64,000 nucleotides of DNA from Kordiimonas lipolytica (GCF_001550065.1 NZ_LRUB01000002.1:62001-126000); one strand, 5' to 3'; positions 41,199-50,977 are shown, counted from the first letter of the stretch. Numbers and translations: made by a program. The notes: a model not told the origin generated them from the sequence alone.

Positions 41199-41639
41199 AT
41201 GTTCGAGAAGGTCAGCAAAATTCTGGGATTGAAGGGCGAGAATGAGGTCGGGGCTTCCGGCCTTGAACTTGCTACAGCAGCGCTTCTGGTGCAGGTCTCG
41301 AAAGCAGACGGCGAATTCACAAGCGACGAACGCGACCAGTTGGAAGCCTGCGTGAAAGAGCATTTCGACCTGACAAATCTTGAAGCTGCGGAGCTTCTGG
41401 CGCGCGCAGAGCGTGACCAGTCGGACGCCACCTGCCTTTATGCCTTCACCCGTACGATTGCGAAGGAACTGGATAACGAAGAGCGGCAGGAGATTGTACG
41501 CCTTTTGTGGCGCGTGGCTTTCGCCGACCGGCATATCGATAATTTCGAAGAGAATGTGCTGGCGAAAGTCTCCGGCCTTCTGGGCGTTTCCCCCCACGAC
41601 CGCATCCGCATCAAGCAGGAAGTGCAATCAGCACAATAA
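41199..41639 (+). CDS. TerB-family protein (tellurite-resistance-like)
   Basis: A 146-residue alpha-helical TerB-like protein: 'ATAALLVQVSKADGEFTSDERDQLEACVKEHFDLTNLEAAELLARAER' and 'LYAFTRTIAKELDNEERQEIVRLLWRVAFADRHIDNFEENVLAKVSGLLGV'. The acidic pattern ADGEFTSDE / ADRHIDNFEE is the family's metal-binding signature. The domain appears in many envelope and stress systems. Resistance to tellurite is not implied. Cytoplasmic. It ends at a terminator shared with pckA. Confidence 0.9.
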   Translation: MFEKVSKILGLKGENEVGASGLELATAALLVQVSKADGEFTSDERDQLEACVKEHFDLTNLEAAELLARAERDQSDATCLYAFTRTIAKELDNEERQEIVRLLWRVAFADRHIDNFEENVLAKVSGLLGVSPHDRIRIKQEVQSAQ

Positions 41640-41641
41640 AA

Positions 41642-41667
41642 AAGCGCGGGGCCGGAGCTCCGCGCTT
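41642..41667. terminator. Bidirectional terminator between terB-like and pckA genes
   Basis: AAGCGCGG (41642-41649) pairs with CCGCGCTT (41660-41667) around a GC-rich loop. The A-run on the left gives a T-run for pckA on the minus strand, and TTCTTC on the right serves the plus-strand gene. Confidence 0.85.
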
Positions 41668-41692
41668 CTTCATTTCGGTTTCGAAACTTCTT

Positions 41693-43312
41693 TTACTCAG
41701 CGGCTTTTGCCGTCTGGCGTGGGCTTGCGGCCAGCACGCTGTCGTCCACATGATCCGCGAACGTCTCGAAGTTCTTGATAAAGAGGCTTACCAGATGCTC
41801 AGCCTTGGCGTCATAGGCCTCTTTGTCTTCCCACGTGTCGCGCGGGTTCAGGATTTTGGCGTCAACGCCCGGCACTTCAACAGGAACTTCGAAGCCGAAG
41901 TTCTCGTCAATGCGCATCGGGGCATTGTTGAGGCTGCCGTCAAGCGCTGCGTGCAGGAGGGCACGGGTGGCCTTGATTGGCATACGGTTGCCGACGCCGT
42001 AAACACCGCCGGTCCAGCCTGTGTTCACCAGCCAGCAGTTCACGCTGCCTTCAGCGATTTTCTTACGGAGAAGATCGCCATACACGCTTGGGTGACGCGG
42101 CATGAAAGGCGCGCCGAAGCAGGTTGAGAAAGTCGCCTGTGGCTCTTTCACACCGATTTCGGTGCCAGCAACCTTCGCGGTGTAACCGCTTAGGAAGTGG
42201 TACATGGCCTGCTCTGGCGTCAGGCGCGCGATCGGAGGCAGAACGCCGAACGCATCAGCCGTCAGCATGATGATGTTCTTTGGCTTGCCGCCGCGGTTTT
42301 CTTCGCTGGTGTTCGGGATGAAATCGATCGGGTACGCGCCGCGGGTGTTCTCCGCCAGCGTGTTATCGTCCAGGTCCAGCTCACGAGTGTGCTCGCACAT
42401 CACCACGTTTTCCAGGATGGTGCCGAACCGCTTCGTTGTCGCATGAATTTCAGGCTCAGCTTCTTCGGACAGGCGGATCATCTTGGCGTAACAGCCGCCT
42501 TCGAAGTTGAAGACGCTGTCGTCGGACCAGCCATGCTCGTCATCACCGATGAGGGTGCGGCTGCTGTCGGCAGACAGGGTCGTCTTGCCGGTGCCGGAAA
42601 GGCCGAAGAAGATCGCCACGTCGCCCTCTGGGCCGATGTTGGCGGAGCAGTGCATCGGCATGATGCCCTTCTCAGGCAGCAGGTAGTTGAGGATGGAGAA
42701 GACAGACTTCTTGTTCTCACCCGCATATTCGGTGCCGCCGATCAGCACGATGCCTTTCGAGAAGTTCACCGCGATAACGGTTTCGCTGTTGCAGCCCATG
42801 GTGGCCGGATCAGCCTTGAAGCTTGGCAGGTTGATCACGGTGAACTGTGGCGCCATGCCTTTGAGTTCGTCTTCGCTTGGGCGCACAAGCATGGTGCGGC
42901 AGAAAAGGCTGTGCCAGGCATATTCGCCGATGGTGCGAACAGCAACACGGTGCTCAGGGTCAGAGCCGCCCCACAGGTCCTGAACGAAAAGATCCTTGCC
43001 TTTCATGTGGGCAAGGAACGCATCATGCAGGGTGTCGAACTGTTCCGGGGTCATCGGGCGGTTGGTTTTACCCCACCAGATGGTCTCTTCGGTCATCTCG
43101 TCGCGAACGGTGAATTTGTCATTCGCGGAACGACCGGTGTGTTTCCCGGTTTTCACCACAAGCGGGCCATCTTTTGCAATCTGGCCTTCGCCGCGGCGAA
43201 TCGATTCTTCATACAGGGCTGAAGTGCCCAGGTTCCAATATTGGTTTCCGGTTTCAAGGATGCCGTGTGCATCCAGACCGACGGTGCTTAGACAGGCGCC
43301 AAAGACTTGCAA
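41693..43312 (-). CDS. pckA: Phosphoenolpyruvate carboxykinase (ATP)
   Basis: The key gluconeogenic enzyme: oxaloacetate + ATP to PEP + CO2 + ADP. The kinase-type P-loop [11 protein letters not shown], the metal/oxaloacetate site [24 protein letters not shown], the '[13 protein letters not shown]' block and the C-terminal '[32 protein letters not shown]' are all intact. I place the start at TTG 43312 because GGAGG lies 8 bases upstream and the resulting 539 residues ([14 protein letters not shown]...) match the family N-terminus; a GTG at 43360 would add 16 residues without a clear ribosome site. pckA is divergent from chvI, as in rhizobia, where ChvGI and PckR affect its expression. Confidence 0.95.
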   Translation of the reverse strand: MQVFGACLSTVGLDAHGILETGNQYWNLGTSALYEESIRRGEGQIAKDGPLVVKTGKHTGRSANDKFTVRDEMTEETIWWGKTNRPMTPEQFDTLHDAFLAHMKGKDLFVQDLWGGSDPEHRVAVRTIGEYAWHSLFCRTMLVRPSEDELKGMAPQFTVINLPSFKADPATMGCNSETVIAVNFSKGIVLIGGTEYAGENKKSVFSILNYLLPEKGIMPMHCSANIGPEGDVAIFFGLSGTGKTTLSADSSRTLIGDDEHGWSDDSVFNFEGGCYAKMIRLSEEAEPEIHATTKRFGTILENVVMCEHTRELDLDDNTLAENTRGAYPIDFIPNTSEENRGGKPKNIIMLTADAFGVLPPIARLTPEQAMYHFLSGYTAKVAGTEIGVKEPQATFSTCFGAPFMPRHPSVYGDLLRKKIAEGSVNCWLVNTGWTGGVYGVGNRMPIKATRALLHAALDGSLNNAPMRIDENFGFEVPVEVPGVDAKILNPRDTWEDKEAYDAKAEHLVSLFIKNFETFADHVDDSVLAASPRQTAKAAE

Positions 43313-43742
43313 CGTCTTGTCCTCCAAGTGATTATTGGGGCACTCCGGGAATATGCTCACCGAAGCAATTTATGCCGGGCTCTTTATAATATCCACGCGC
43401 GCGTGCGGGCCCTGGTCAGTTCTTGTCCCGACCCATCTCGGGAAGGCCGATAAACTTGCGGATATGCCCCCTAAAATCAACCTGATTCTGAATGAAATCA
43501 AAATGATAGCGCTGTCAAAATGCTAAGTGCCGAAAAGAACTTGGACTCTTCGGTCGGGATATTTTCTTGTGTGTCGGATAAATTGCCACGGCGGTGTCCA
43601 TTCTGCGCCTTTTTTTGGACTTAAAGTCGGCCTAACGCTTAACCTTGACAGGGATTTGTATCGGGGACCAAACTCCCCCATATAAGCCAGAATGAAAAAA
43701 GCGGTCGCAGGGCTTCAGGCTCGGCGAATTTGAGGGGACACT
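43313..43742. other. Gene-free stretch between pckA and chvI
   Basis: About 430 bp without a convincing gene, holding divergent promoters. TTGACA occurs on the minus strand at 43513-43518 (toward pckA) and on the plus strand at 43645-43650 (toward chvI), but neither has a convincing -10 at the right distance. No clear terminator, riboswitch or repeat is seen. Confidence 0.6.
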
Positions 43743-44453
43743 ATGACAGCACAAATCGCACTGGTTGATGACGACCGGAACATCCTGACATCTGTGACAA
43801 TCGCGCTGGAGGCCGAAGGCTTCCGCGTGCGCACCTACCCTGACGGCCAGAAAGCGTGGGAAGCTTTGTCCAAGAATCCTGCCGACTTGGCAGTGCTTGA
43901 TATCAAGATGCCGCGGATGGACGGGATGGAGCTTCTGCGGAAGCTTCGCGAAGTGACAGACATGCCTGTGATTTTCCTCACCTCCAAGGATGAAGAGATC
44001 GACCAACTTCTGGGCCTCAGGATGGGCGCGGACGACTATATCGGCAAGCCTTTCTCCCAGCGTTTGCTGATCGAACGCATCCGGGCGCTGCTCAGGCGCA
44101 TGGAAATGAACAAGCGCGAGCCTGAAGAAGTTGAAGCCGAACCCGGCGAAGAAGTGATGGAGCGCGGTCGCCTTGTGCTTGACCCCATGCGTCACCGCGT
44201 CACCTGGGCCGGCAAGGATGTGACGCTCACGGTTACGGAATTCCTGATCCTCAAGACACTGGCGCAGCACCCAGGGCATGTGAAAAGCCGCGACCAGCTG
44301 ATGGACGCCGCCTATTCGGATGATGTCTATGTGGATGACCGTACAATCGACAGCCACATCAAACGCCTGCGCAAGAAATTCCGTGCCGTGGCGGATGATT
44401 TTGATGCGATCGAAACGCTTTATGGTGTTGGCTACCGCTACAGTGACGACTAA
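43743..44453 (+). CDS. chvI: ChvI-like response regulator (OmpR family)
   Basis: A 236-residue OmpR-type regulator. The receiver domain has Asp9/Asp10, phosphoacceptor Asp53 ([11 protein letters not shown]) and Lys near 'DYIGKPFS'. The winged-helix output domain is at ~135-235 ('[58 protein letters not shown]...LYGVGYRY'). It matches ChvI in sequence style and position, beside chvG and divergent from pckA. In relatives it controls envelope, exopolysaccharide and acid-response genes. Confidence 0.95.
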   Translation: MTAQIALVDDDRNILTSVTIALEAEGFRVRTYPDGQKAWEALSKNPADLAVLDIKMPRMDGMELLRKLREVTDMPVIFLTSKDEEIDQLLGLRMGADDYIGKPFSQRLLIERIRALLRRMEMNKREPEEVEAEPGEEVMERGRLVLDPMRHRVTWAGKDVTLTVTEFLILKTLAQHPGHVKSRDQLMDAAYSDDVYVDDRTIDSHIKRLRKKFRAVADDFDAIETLYGVGYRYSDD

Positions 44454-44484
44454 GCTTTGTGCATGACATGATCAGCACAAGTTT

Positions 44485-46155
44485 ATGACCGACACCGAGC
44501 AGAAAAGAAAATCCGCCTCAAGCCGCCGTGACCGCGCGAAGCAATCCGCCCGGCCGCGCCACTATTCGCGCGGGCTTTCGCCCCTGATGGTGCGGATCAT
44601 GGTGGTCAACGCTATTGCGTTGATCATTCTTGTGGGTGGCGTGCTCTACCTCAACCAGTTTCGCGACAATCTGATTGCCGAACGCGTCAATACACTCACG
44701 GTGCAGGCGCGCATCATTGCCGGTGCGCTGGGTGAATCGGCCGCCGGTGGCCCGGAAGCCGTTGATATTGATCTTGCGCCAGCGCGGCAAATCCTGACCC
44801 GGCTCGTGGGGCCAACGGATAACCGCGCGCGGCTTTTCGCCACCGACGGCCGCATGATCGCGGACAGCCGGTTCCTCGCGGGCGATAAGCGCCTGATTGA
44901 AGAGGAGCTGCCAGCGCTGGACGCACAGGTCAGCCTTCTGGATCAGATGGAAGACGCGGTTCACCGCCTGCTGGATAGCATCACCGAAGATATTGAGGCG
45001 CCGCCAAGCGTGGACCGGCCGGGCATGCGCGGGGAAGATTTCATTGAGGTGATGGCCGCGCTTGAGGGCGAGACCATGACCCAGATAAGGGTGCGTGAAG
45101 ACGGCCGTTATATCGTCAATATCGCTGTGCCGGTACAGCGTTTCCGCCGTATCCTTGGTGTGATGCTCCTGACATCCCAGACCGACGATATCGATGCCAT
45201 CGTGCGGCAGGAGCAGATGCTGACGGTGCGTGTTTTCCTGGGCGCGCTGGTGCTCACGATGCTGCTGAGCTTTTTCCTGGGGCGCACGCTGGTACGGCCC
45301 ATCCGGGTGCTGGCGCGGTCCGCCGAGCGGGTGCGCCAGGCCATCGGACGCGAGGAAAATATCCCTGAATTCGCCGAGCGGATGGATGAGATCGGCGATC
45401 TTTCAAGGTCGCTTTCCGATATGACGCAGGCGCTTTATAACCAGATTGACCGGGTTGAACAGTTCGCCGCCGATGTGGCACATGAGATCAAAAACCCGCT
45501 CTCAAGCATGCGAAGTGCGCTTGAAACCCTGTCGATGACGGACAAGCCGGATGTGCAGGCCAAGCTGTTTGCCATTCTGCGCGATGACGTGAAGCGCATA
45601 GACCGGTTAATCACTGACATCTCGAACGCCTCAAGGCTTGAGGCGGAGCTGACCCGTGCCCAGACCGAACCTGTCGACCTGGCTGTGATGTTGGGCGTGC
45701 TTGTGGAATCCTACAAGACCGCGCACACGAACGGCGAGGTAGAGGTGGTGTATGACGACTATGAGTCAAATGTTTTCATGGTTGCCGGTGTTGAAGCGCG
45801 CCTGGGGCAGGTGTGGCGCAACCTGATCGATAATGCCATCAGCTTTAGCCCGGAGGGCGCCAAGGTGAAGGTGACGCTTGAGCGTCAGGACCGCTGGGTG
45901 ATCGTGATGATCGAGGACGAAGGCCCGGGCCTGCCTGAGGGTGCGGAAGAAAAAATCTTCAGCCGCTTTTATTCAGAACGCCCGGACAAAGAGGACTTCG
46001 GCAAACACTCAGGCCTTGGACTTGCTATTTCCCGGCAGGTGGTGGAGGCCCACTCGGGTGTGATCCGCGCTGAAAACCGCACCGAAAATCATACTGGCGA
46101 GAATGCCACTATATTGGGTGCCCGCTTTATCGTAGAGTTGCCCATGTCCGCCTGA
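44485..46155 (+). CDS. chvG: ChvG-like sensor histidine kinase
   Basis: A 556-residue inner-membrane kinase. TM1 is at ~37-58, followed by a ~190-residue periplasmic domain and TM2 at ~247-270. Then come HAMP (~270-325), HisKA with His333 (DVAHEIKNPLSSMRSALETL), and HATPase (NLIDNAISFSPEG, DEGPGLPEGAEEKIFSRFY, GLGLAIS). The basic N-terminal tail (KRKSASSRRDRAKQSARPRHYSRGLSPLMVRIM) is typical of ChvG/ExoS. Partner of ChvI in the ChvGI (ExoSR-related) system. Confidence 0.95.
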   Translation: MTDTEQKRKSASSRRDRAKQSARPRHYSRGLSPLMVRIMVVNAIALIILVGGVLYLNQFRDNLIAERVNTLTVQARIIAGALGESAAGGPEAVDIDLAPARQILTRLVGPTDNRARLFATDGRMIADSRFLAGDKRLIEEELPALDAQVSLLDQMEDAVHRLLDSITEDIEAPPSVDRPGMRGEDFIEVMAALEGETMTQIRVREDGRYIVNIAVPVQRFRRILGVMLLTSQTDDIDAIVRQEQMLTVRVFLGALVLTMLLSFFLGRTLVRPIRVLARSAERVRQAIGREENIPEFAERMDEIGDLSRSLSDMTQALYNQIDRVEQFAADVAHEIKNPLSSMRSALETLSMTDKPDVQAKLFAILRDDVKRIDRLITDISNASRLEAELTRAQTEPVDLAVMLGVLVESYKTAHTNGEVEVVYDDYESNVFMVAGVEARLGQVWRNLIDNAISFSPEGAKVKVTLERQDRWVIVMIEDEGPGLPEGAEEKIFSRFYSERPDKEDFGKHSGLGLAISRQVVEAHSGVIRAENRTENHTGENATILGARFIVELPMSA

Positions 46156-46197
46156 TCGGCGGACGCTTTGATGCACTGAACACAGGGCTTGAGACGG

Positions 46198-46647
46198 GTG
46201 AACAACTATCACGGAACATTGGTGGATCTGGCGGGCGTTGGTGTGCTGTTGCGCGGTCCTTCCGGCTCAGGCAAGTCTGATCTGGCGCTCAGGTTGATGG
46301 ACCGGGGGGCGGTTCTGGTGGCCGACGACCAGGTGGTTCTTGAGAAACGCTCCCGCGGCCTGATGGGATACGCCCCGGACAGGATTTACGGGCTTATCGA
46401 GGTGCGCGGCATCGGTGTTATGTCCCTGCCGGCGATCAAGACAGCGCTTGTGAAACTGGTGGTCGATTTGGTGGATGCTGATGCCGTAGATCGCCTGCCC
46501 GACCCCGCCAGCATCACCATAGAAGGCTTGGAATTGCCGCTTGTGAGACTGCATGCCTTTGACCTTAGCGCGCCGCAGAAAATTGAACTCGCCATCCATT
46601 ATCCCGATCAGCTAGGGTTGGGTGTCGAGGACTATAAAAAGGGATAG
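46198..46647 (+). CDS. hprK: Short HPr kinase/phosphorylase-like protein
   Basis: About 149 residues, corresponding only to the C-terminal kinase domain of the ~310-residue Firmicutes enzyme. This short form is the usual alphaproteobacterial one. The P-loop is GPSGSGKSD (~20-28). 'VLVADDQVVLEKRSRGLMGYAPDRIYGLIEVRGIGVMSLP' is the conserved HprK core. It phosphorylates HPr on serine. GTG 46198 is the best start; TTG 46189 is possible. It lies between chvG and rapZ in a fixed alphaproteobacterial gene order. Confidence 0.9.
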   Translation: MNNYHGTLVDLAGVGVLLRGPSGSGKSDLALRLMDRGAVLVADDQVVLEKRSRGLMGYAPDRIYGLIEVRGIGVMSLPAIKTALVKLVVDLVDADAVDRLPDPASITIEGLELPLVRLHAFDLSAPQKIELAIHYPDQLGLGVEDYKKG

Positions 46648-46651
46648 CAGT

Positions 46652-47539
46652 ATGGCCGAGGCCACGGCAGATAAAAGACAGCTTGTGATCGTTACGGGGC
46701 TTTCCGGCGCCGGGAAATCATCGGCCCTGCATTCCTTCGAAGATATCGGCTATCAGGCGATCGACAACCTGCCGCTGACCATGCTGGGCCGCCTGGTGGA
46801 CGAAGCCCGCAGCGCGGGGGATATGACGCCGCTTGCCGTGGGGATTGATAGCCGGACACTGCATTTTTCGCCCGAACAGTTTGCCCAAACCATCACGGAC
46901 TTGCGCGACATCGCAGATGTGTCGCTGCATGTGCTCTTTATGGATGCGTCCGACGATGAACTGATGAAACGCTTTTCCGAAACGCGGCGGCTGCACCCGC
47001 TTGGAAAGGGGCTTGTCCTGAGGGAAGCCATCCTGCGTGAACGCGAAATGATGGCACATATCAGGCCCCATGTGGACGGCTTGATTGATACAACGGGGCG
47101 AACAGGGGCCGAAACCCGCCGAACGGTGCTGAGCCGGTTCGCAGCCGAAGCGCTGCCCAAACTGATTGTTACCTTCATGTCCTTTGGGTTCGCCCACGGC
47201 GTGCCGCGGGACGCTGACATGGTGCTGGACGTTCGCTTTCTGAGGAACCCGCATTATGTGCCGGAGCTCAAGCCCCGAACCGGGCGCGAAGAGGATGTCG
47301 CCAATTTCGTCAAGGCGGACGAAGGCTTTGAACCCTTCGTTGAGAAGGTGGAAGACCTGCTGGAATTCCTGCTGCCGCGCTATGCACAGGAAGGAAAATC
47401 CTATCTCACGCTTGCATTTGGCTGTACAGGTGGCAAACATCGTTCTGTAGCAGTGGCGGAAACCATCGCGGCACGGGTGAAGCTGGACGGCATGGCCGTC
47501 AATCTTTGCCATAGGGAAATTGCCGGAGAAGAAGTTTAA
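46652..47539 (+). CDS. rapZ: RapZ-family RNase adapter / nucleotide-binding protein
   Basis: A 295-residue protein with P-loop GLSGAGKSS (~16-24) and the typical 'ALHSFEDIGYQAIDNLP' and 'LTLAFGCTGGKHRSVAVAETIAARV' motifs of the RapZ/YvcJ family. In E. coli RapZ senses GlcN6P and guides RNase E to small RNAs. In alphaproteobacteria the gene sits between hprK and PTS genes and the role is less clear. AAGGGA is well placed before ATG 46652; an earlier GTG would overlap hprK. Confidence 0.95.
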   Translation: MAEATADKRQLVIVTGLSGAGKSSALHSFEDIGYQAIDNLPLTMLGRLVDEARSAGDMTPLAVGIDSRTLHFSPEQFAQTITDLRDIADVSLHVLFMDASDDELMKRFSETRRLHPLGKGLVLREAILREREMMAHIRPHVDGLIDTTGRTGAETRRTVLSRFAAEALPKLIVTFMSFGFAHGVPRDADMVLDVRFLRNPHYVPELKPRTGREEDVANFVKADEGFEPFVEKVEDLLEFLLPRYAQEGKSYLTLAFGCTGGKHRSVAVAETIAARVKLDGMAVNLCHREIAGEEV

Positions 47540-47587
47540 TCGGCAGATGCGGGCTACAGAGCCAGGATTAGAGAAGAGGGTGTGTGA

Positions 47588-47986
47588 ATGATTGGCATGG
47601 TGTTGGTGACCCACGGACGGTTGGCGGACGAATTTGTTGCCGCGACAGAGCATGTGGTAGGCGCCCAGGAGCAGATTCGTGCCATTTGCATCGGGCCGGA
47701 CGACGATATGGAACTCCGTCGTCAGCAGATCATGGATGCGGTCAAGGAAGTGGATAGCGGCAGCGGCGTTGTGCTGCTGACGGACATGTTCGGTGGTACG
47801 CCATCGAATCTGGCGATCTCGCTTCTTGAAAAAGGCAAGACCGAAGTGATTGCCGGTATTAATTTGCCAATGCTGATCAAGCTGGCAAGCGTACGGCATG
47901 GCTCAACGCTTGAAGAATCAGTCGAAGCCGCCAAAGAAGCGGGTGTTAAATATATCAATGTGGCCAGTCAGGTCCTTGGGGGCTGA
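47588..47986 (+). CDS. PTS EIIA component, mannose type
   Basis: A 132-residue EIIA-Man domain. The phosphorylatable His9 lies in MVLVTHGRLADEF, and 'GVVLLTDMFGGTPSNLAISLL' is the family signature. It occurs with HPr and HprK but no EIIB, EIIC or EIID gene in the window, which marks an incomplete, regulatory PTS as known from many alphaproteobacteria. It probably relays phosphate status rather than sugar uptake. Confidence 0.93.
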   Translation: MIGMVLVTHGRLADEFVAATEHVVGAQEQIRAICIGPDDDMELRRQQIMDAVKEVDSGSGVVLLTDMFGGTPSNLAISLLEKGKTEVIAGINLPMLIKLASVRHGSTLEESVEAAKEAGVKYINVASQVLGG

Positions 47987-48070
47987 TAAAGCCGATAAAT
48001 TGGCTGGATAGGAAAATAAAGCGGCGTTGCGCGGGGGCGCATCACGCTGGTGTTGGGGAGTGAAACAAAA

Positions 48071-48358
48071 GTGAGTATGGCAGTAGCTGGTGAAAAAAAG
48101 CGCGTGGACATCGTGAATGCGCGCGGGCTTCATGCAAGAGCATCAGCCCGGTTTGCAACGGAAGCTGGGCGCTATAACGCTATCGTTTCCGTATCCAAAG
48201 ACGGCGTCAGCGTGGTTGGTACGTCCATCATGGGACTGATGATGCTAGGGGCGGCCAAGGGCGATTCCATTGAAATTTCCGCCGAAGGGGATGACGCTTT
48301 CGCAGCTGTGGAAGCCCTTTCCGCCATGGTTTCCAACCGCTTTGGCGAAGACGAATAA
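48071..48358 (+). CDS. ptsH: Phosphocarrier protein HPr
   Basis: About 95 residues of HPr fold. The active His21 is in ARGLHARASARF, and the regulatory serine (Ser52 in TSIMGLMMLGAA), the target of HprK, is conserved. The GTG at 48071 has GGGGAG upstream at 11 bases; ATG 48077 and GTG 48050 are alternatives. It may equally be called NPr. With EIIA and HprK it forms the regulatory PTS of this cluster. Confidence 0.93.
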   Translation: MSMAVAGEKKRVDIVNARGLHARASARFATEAGRYNAIVSVSKDGVSVVGTSIMGLMMLGAAKGDSIEISAEGDDAFAAVEALSAMVSNRFGEDE

Positions 48359-48395
48359 GTATCCAATCTTCGTTATATAAAGAAATCTTTATCTT

Positions 48396-48478
48396 TTTGA
48401 TCCTACCTGCTATAAGCAGGCCAAATTAAGTTTGGCCTTGGTGCAAGTGCGCGGGCCCTAGAGTTAAGCAGGATCAAA
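48396..48478 (+). promoter_or_regulatory. Structured ahcY leader that can sequester the ribosome binding site (riboswitch candidate)
   Basis: TTTGATCCT (48396-48404) is perfectly complementary to AGGATCAAA (48470-48478), which contains the ahcY Shine-Dalgarno (AGGA, about 8 bases before ATG 48482). Between the arms are CCTGC-TATAA-GCAGG (48406-48420), CCAAA-TTAAG-TTTGG (48421-48435) and CTTG-GTG-CAAG (48437-48447). GCAGG at 48468-48472 can alternatively pair with CCTGC 48406-48410. The nested helices and alternative pairing suggest translational control, perhaps by S-adenosyl-homocysteine or SAM, but I could not match a known riboswitch class. Confidence 0.5.
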
Positions 48479-48481
48479 TTC

Positions 48482-49768
48482 ATGACCGACTATAAAGTTG
48501 CCGATATTTCGCTCGCCGACTGGGGGCGCAAAGAAATCAAAATCGCAGAAACCGAGATGCCAGGCCTGATGGCGCTTAGGGAAGAGTTCGGTGCAAGCCA
48601 GCCCCTCAAGGGTGCGCGCATTGCCGGCTGTTTGCATATGACCATCCAGACTGCGGTTCTCATTGAAACACTGACGGCGCTTGGCGCTGAAGTGCGTTGG
48701 TCCAGCTGCAACATCTTCTCGACACAGGATCACGCGGCGGCGGCGATGGCAGCTTCCGGTATTCCTGTCTTCGCCTGGAAAGGTGAAACCGAGGAAGAAG
48801 CCGTTTGGTGTATCCACCAAACCATCAAAGGCCCTGACGGCTGGGTGCCGAACATGATTCTGGACGATGGCGGCGACCTGACTGTCATCATGCACGAAGA
48901 CTATCCAGAGCTGATGGATGGTGTGAAGGGCATTTCCGAGGAAACAACAACCGGCGTGATGCGTTTGTATGAAATGGCGAAGGCCGGCACGCTCGCAGTT
49001 CCTGCAATCAACGTCAACGACAGCGTGACCAAGTCCAAGTTCGACAACCTCTATGGGTGTCGCGAAAGCCTGGTCGACGGCGTGAAACGCGCCACCGACG
49101 TAATGATCGCAGGCAAGGTTGCTGTTGTGTGCGGTTACGGCGACGTGGGCAAGGGCTCAGCCGAATCGCTCCGTAGTCAGGGTGCGCGCGTGATGGTAAC
49201 GGAAATCGATCCGATCTGTGCGCTGCAGGCTGCTATGGAAGGCTATGAGGTCGTGACAATGGATGATGCCGCGAAGGTTGGCGATATCTTTGTCACCGCC
49301 ACAGGCAACAAGGACGTGATCACGCTTGACCACATGCGCGATATGAAAGACCGCGCGATTGTGTGCAACATCGGCCACTTCGACAGCGAGATCCAGATCG
49401 CAGCGCTTTCCAACATGAAATGGGAAGAAGTGAAGCCGCAGGTGGACGAAGTTGTGTTCCCGGACGGCAAGCGCCTGATCGTGCTCGCTAAAGGTCGTCT
49501 CGTGAATCTCGGCTGTGCCACCGGCCACCCAAGCTTCGTGATGTCTGCCTCCTTCACCAACCAGGTGCTGGCGCAGATTGAGCTTTGGGAAAACCATACC
49601 AAGTACGACCGCAATGTTTATGTGCTGCCAAAGCACCTGGACGAGAAAGTGGCCGCGCTGCACCTTGGCAAGCTGGGCGCCAAGCTCACGCAGCTCAGTG
49701 AAGACCAGGCCAAATACCTGGGCATTCAGGTTGCAGGCCCGTTCAAGCCGGAACATTACCGTTACTAG
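48482..49768 (+). CDS. ahcY: Adenosylhomocysteinase
   Basis: A 428-residue S-adenosylhomocysteine hydrolase (SAH to adenosine + homocysteine, NAD-dependent). Signature motifs are visible: '[16 protein letters not shown]', the NAD-binding '[27 protein letters not shown]', and the end '[16 protein letters not shown]'. Cytoplasmic. It removes the product inhibitor of methyltransferases. It is followed 42 bp later by metK, so both steps of the activated methyl cycle are together. Its leader can fold over the ribosome binding site. Confidence 0.97.
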   Translation: MTDYKVADISLADWGRKEIKIAETEMPGLMALREEFGASQPLKGARIAGCLHMTIQTAVLIETLTALGAEVRWSSCNIFSTQDHAAAAMAASGIPVFAWKGETEEEAVWCIHQTIKGPDGWVPNMILDDGGDLTVIMHEDYPELMDGVKGISEETTTGVMRLYEMAKAGTLAVPAINVNDSVTKSKFDNLYGCRESLVDGVKRATDVMIAGKVAVVCGYGDVGKGSAESLRSQGARVMVTEIDPICALQAAMEGYEVVTMDDAAKVGDIFVTATGNKDVITLDHMRDMKDRAIVCNIGHFDSEIQIAALSNMKWEEVKPQVDEVVFPDGKRLIVLAKGRLVNLGCATGHPSFVMSASFTNQVLAQIELWENHTKYDRNVYVLPKHLDEKVAALHLGKLGAKLTQLSEDQAKYLGIQVAGPFKPEHYRY

Positions 49769-49776
49769 GGGCGATT

Positions 49777-49792
49777 GGGGGCGGTAGCCCCC
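49777..49792 (+). other. Hairpin between ahcY and metK
   Basis: GGGGGC-GGTA-GCCCCC is a perfect 6-bp stem with a tetraloop, about 10 bases before the metK ribosome binding site. No T-run follows, so it is not a terminator. It may influence metK translation or mRNA processing. Confidence 0.5.
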
Positions 49793-49810
49793 TGTCTCGA
49801 GGAGAGAAGA

Positions 49811-50977
49811 ATGAGCGAATATGTTTTCACCAGTGAATCCGTCTCAGAAGGCCACCCGGACAAGGTAGCCGACCGGATTTCCGATAGCGTTGTGGACCTC
49901 TATCTGGGTGCAGACCCAGAAGCCCGCGTTGCGTGCGAAACCATGGTTACGACCAACCGGATCATCCTGGCGGGTGAGGTACGCGGCCCTGAAAGCGTTC
50001 AGGCGCATATCGAGGAAGTTGCCAGGAACGCTGTGCGTGAAATCGGGTACGAGCAGGAAGGCTTCCACTGGAAGAATGCCGTTTTTGAGAACCACCTGCA
50101 CGAACAGTCAGCAGATATCGCCATGGGCGTTGACGCCGCTGGCAACAAGGACGAAGGCGCGGGCGACCAGGGCATCATGTTCGGCTATGCCTGCGACGAA
50201 ACCGAAAGCCTGATGCCGGCACCGATCGATTTCTCGCACCGCATCCTGAAGTCCCTTGCTGCTGCGCGTCATTCCGGTGAGGCGCCAGAATTGGAGCCAG
50301 ACAGCAAAAGCCAGGTGACGCTTCGCTATGTGGACGGCAGGCCTGTTGGTGCCACATCTGTTGTGGTTTCCACTCAGCATAAGGAAGGCGTCACGCAGGA
50401 AGTTCTGCGCGCCCTGGTGCGCAAGCACGTGGAAGCGGTGCTGCCGGAAGGCTGGATGTGCCCTGAAGGTGAGTTTTATGTGAACCCGACCGGCAAGTTC
50501 GTGATCGGCGGGCCAGATGGTGACGCTGGCCTCACGGGCCGCAAGATCATCGTGGACACCTATGGCGGCGCAGCCCCACATGGTGGCGGTGCCTTCTCGG
50601 GTAAGGACCCAACCAAGGTGGACCGCTCAGCCGCTTATGCTGCCCGCTATCTGGCGAAAAACGTGGTGGCTGCGGGCTTGGCCAACAACTGTACGATCCA
50701 GTTGGCTTATGCCATCGGCGTATCCAAGCCGCTCGCGGTGTATGTGGACCTCTGGGGCGATCAGCCGCGGGTGGACCCGCAGCATCTGTCAAACGTGCTG
50801 CAGCAGATGGTGAACCTGAGCCCCCGCGGCATTCGCGAGCATTTGGGCCTCAACAAGCCGATCTATACCCGCACGTCGTCCTACGGTCACTTTGGCCGCA
50901 AGCCGGCGGAAGACGGTGGCTTCTCCTGGGAGAAGACCGATCTCGTGGACGCGCTGAAAAGCGAATTCGGCGTTTAA
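49811..50977 (+). CDS. metK: S-adenosylmethionine synthetase
   Basis: A 388-residue methionine adenosyltransferase (Met + ATP to SAM). The N-terminal '[24 protein letters not shown]', the middle '[21 protein letters not shown]' and the P-loop-like '[23 protein letters not shown]' are conserved. The ATG at 49811 is preceded by GAGGAGAG; an earlier in-frame ATG (49775) would add 12 residues running through the hairpin. Cotranscribed with ahcY. Confidence 0.97.
   Translation: MSEYVFTSESVSEGHPDKVADRISDSVVDLYLGADPEARVACETMVTTNRIILAGEVRGPESVQAHIEEVARNAVREIGYEQEGFHWKNAVFENHLHEQSADIAMGVDAAGNKDEGAGDQGIMFGYACDETESLMPAPIDFSHRILKSLAAARHSGEAPELEPDSKSQVTLRYVDGRPVGATSVVVSTQHKEGVTQEVLRALVRKHVEAVLPEGWMCPEGEFYVNPTGKFVIGGPDGDAGLTGRKIIVDTYGGAAPHGGGAFSGKDPTKVDRSAAYAARYLAKNVVAAGLANNCTIQLAYAIGVSKPLAVYVDLWGDQPRVDPQHLSNVLQQMVNLSPRGIREHLGLNKPIYTRTSSYGHFGRKPAEDGGFSWEKTDLVDALKSEFGV

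Noticed and set aside
42197..43222. A 341-codon plus-strand frame opposite pckA
   Set aside because: Shadow of pckA with no recognisable domain.
43645..43673. TTGACA upstream of chvI as a full sigma-70 promoter
   Set aside because: No acceptable -10 box at 16-18 bases; noted only as a -35-like sequence.
46718..47899. A 393-codon minus-strand frame across rapZ and the EIIA gene
   Set aside because: It spans two clear genes on the opposite strand and has no family features.
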